A stretch of 32,536 nucleotides of DNA, taken from assembly GCA_052400685.1 (NCBI GenBank), contig JBQTGJ010000028.1; one strand, 5' to 3'. Shown in pieces: positions 32,495 to 32,536 of the stretch. The DNA is from CAZHHH01 sp052400685 (lineage in GTDB: Bacteria > Bacteroidota > Bacteroidia > Bacteroidales > Marinilabiliaceae). The notes under the pieces are model-generated. The model searched no databases and had not been told where the DNA came from. It saw only the letters and a program-made list of their open reading frames with translations. Position 1 is the stretch's first letter; each line of letters begins with the position of its first letter. A program made the translations under genes and the position numbers.

Positions 32495-32536
32495 TTAAGT
32501 GCTCAAGCCGCACGGGCTTTTACTTTTTTTACTCAT
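32495..32536 (-). CDS. Short ORF or 3' end of a gene cut by the window edge
   Basis: The minus frame at the window edge reads MSKKSKSPCGLST and stops at 32495, 51 bp before the exporter start. An ATG lies exactly at the edge, so either a 13-residue ORF or the C-terminus of a longer gene is seen. A Lys/Ser-rich end with one Cys would suit a small peptide substrate, but the sequence is too short to assign. Confidence 0.25.
   Translation of the reverse strand: MSKKSKSPCGLST

Noticed and set aside
1..32536. tRNA or rRNA genes, riboswitches
   Set aside because: I saw no tRNA cloverleaf, rRNA block or known riboswitch core; a covariance-model search would be needed to be certain.

Overview
This is an AT-rich chromosomal window from a member of the Bacteroidota. 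Support comes from the protein families (AraC/DHA2 efflux pair, lipoproteins with a Cys lipobox, outer-membrane barrels ending in aromatic or Lys residues, a peptidase-type ABC exporter with a very short HlyD partner), the weak Shine-Dalgarno signals, and one TAnnTTTG promoter element. I cannot name the genus. Almost every gene is on the minus strand; the AraC regulator is the only convincing plus-strand gene.

Layout: 1-500 holds a 21-bp minisatellite. 980-3330 holds a VOC-fold gene, a broken SH3-like gene, a TonB_C-like secreted protein and a broken thioredoxin-fold gene. 3528-9386 looks like a stable block: a porin, small PstS-like protein and chemoreceptor operon, then a NarL-type response regulator and PAS histidine kinase overlapping by 4 nt. 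9433-11310 is a graveyard: a comF-like gene with two in-frame stops, an alpha/beta-hydrolase fragment and a decayed repeat. 11327-20080 holds mostly single-gene units, secreted or membrane proteins, separated by copies of one repeat of about 270 bp. 20081-20417 is the 5' end of a group II intron fused to a truncated repeat copy. 20736-25476 holds ahpC, dps, a Crp/Fnr regulator, a DHA2 efflux pump and its divergent AraC regulator. 25697-28795 returns to cassette-like genes with one more repeat copy. 28868-29371 is a group II intron without a reverse transcriptase. 29765-32536 is a C39-peptidase ABC exporter with its membrane-fusion partner and the end of a tiny ORF at the window edge.

The most interesting feature is the cassette-like organisation. 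Eight copies of the repeat, all in one orientation, follow genes on the minus strand. In six of the eight the repeat begins about 20 nt after a stop codon, and in most copies the shared sequence ends at a GCGTT(A/G) motif just before the next gene. Two other gene boundaries carry different imperfect palindromes of about 130 bp whose ends pair like integron attC sites. No integrase is visible. Together this looks like an integron-like cassette array, or an analogous system with an unusually long site, in which several cassettes are decaying: four genes are interrupted by in-frame stop codons while the flanking reading frame remains recognisable. Two group II intron relics are associated with these boundaries.
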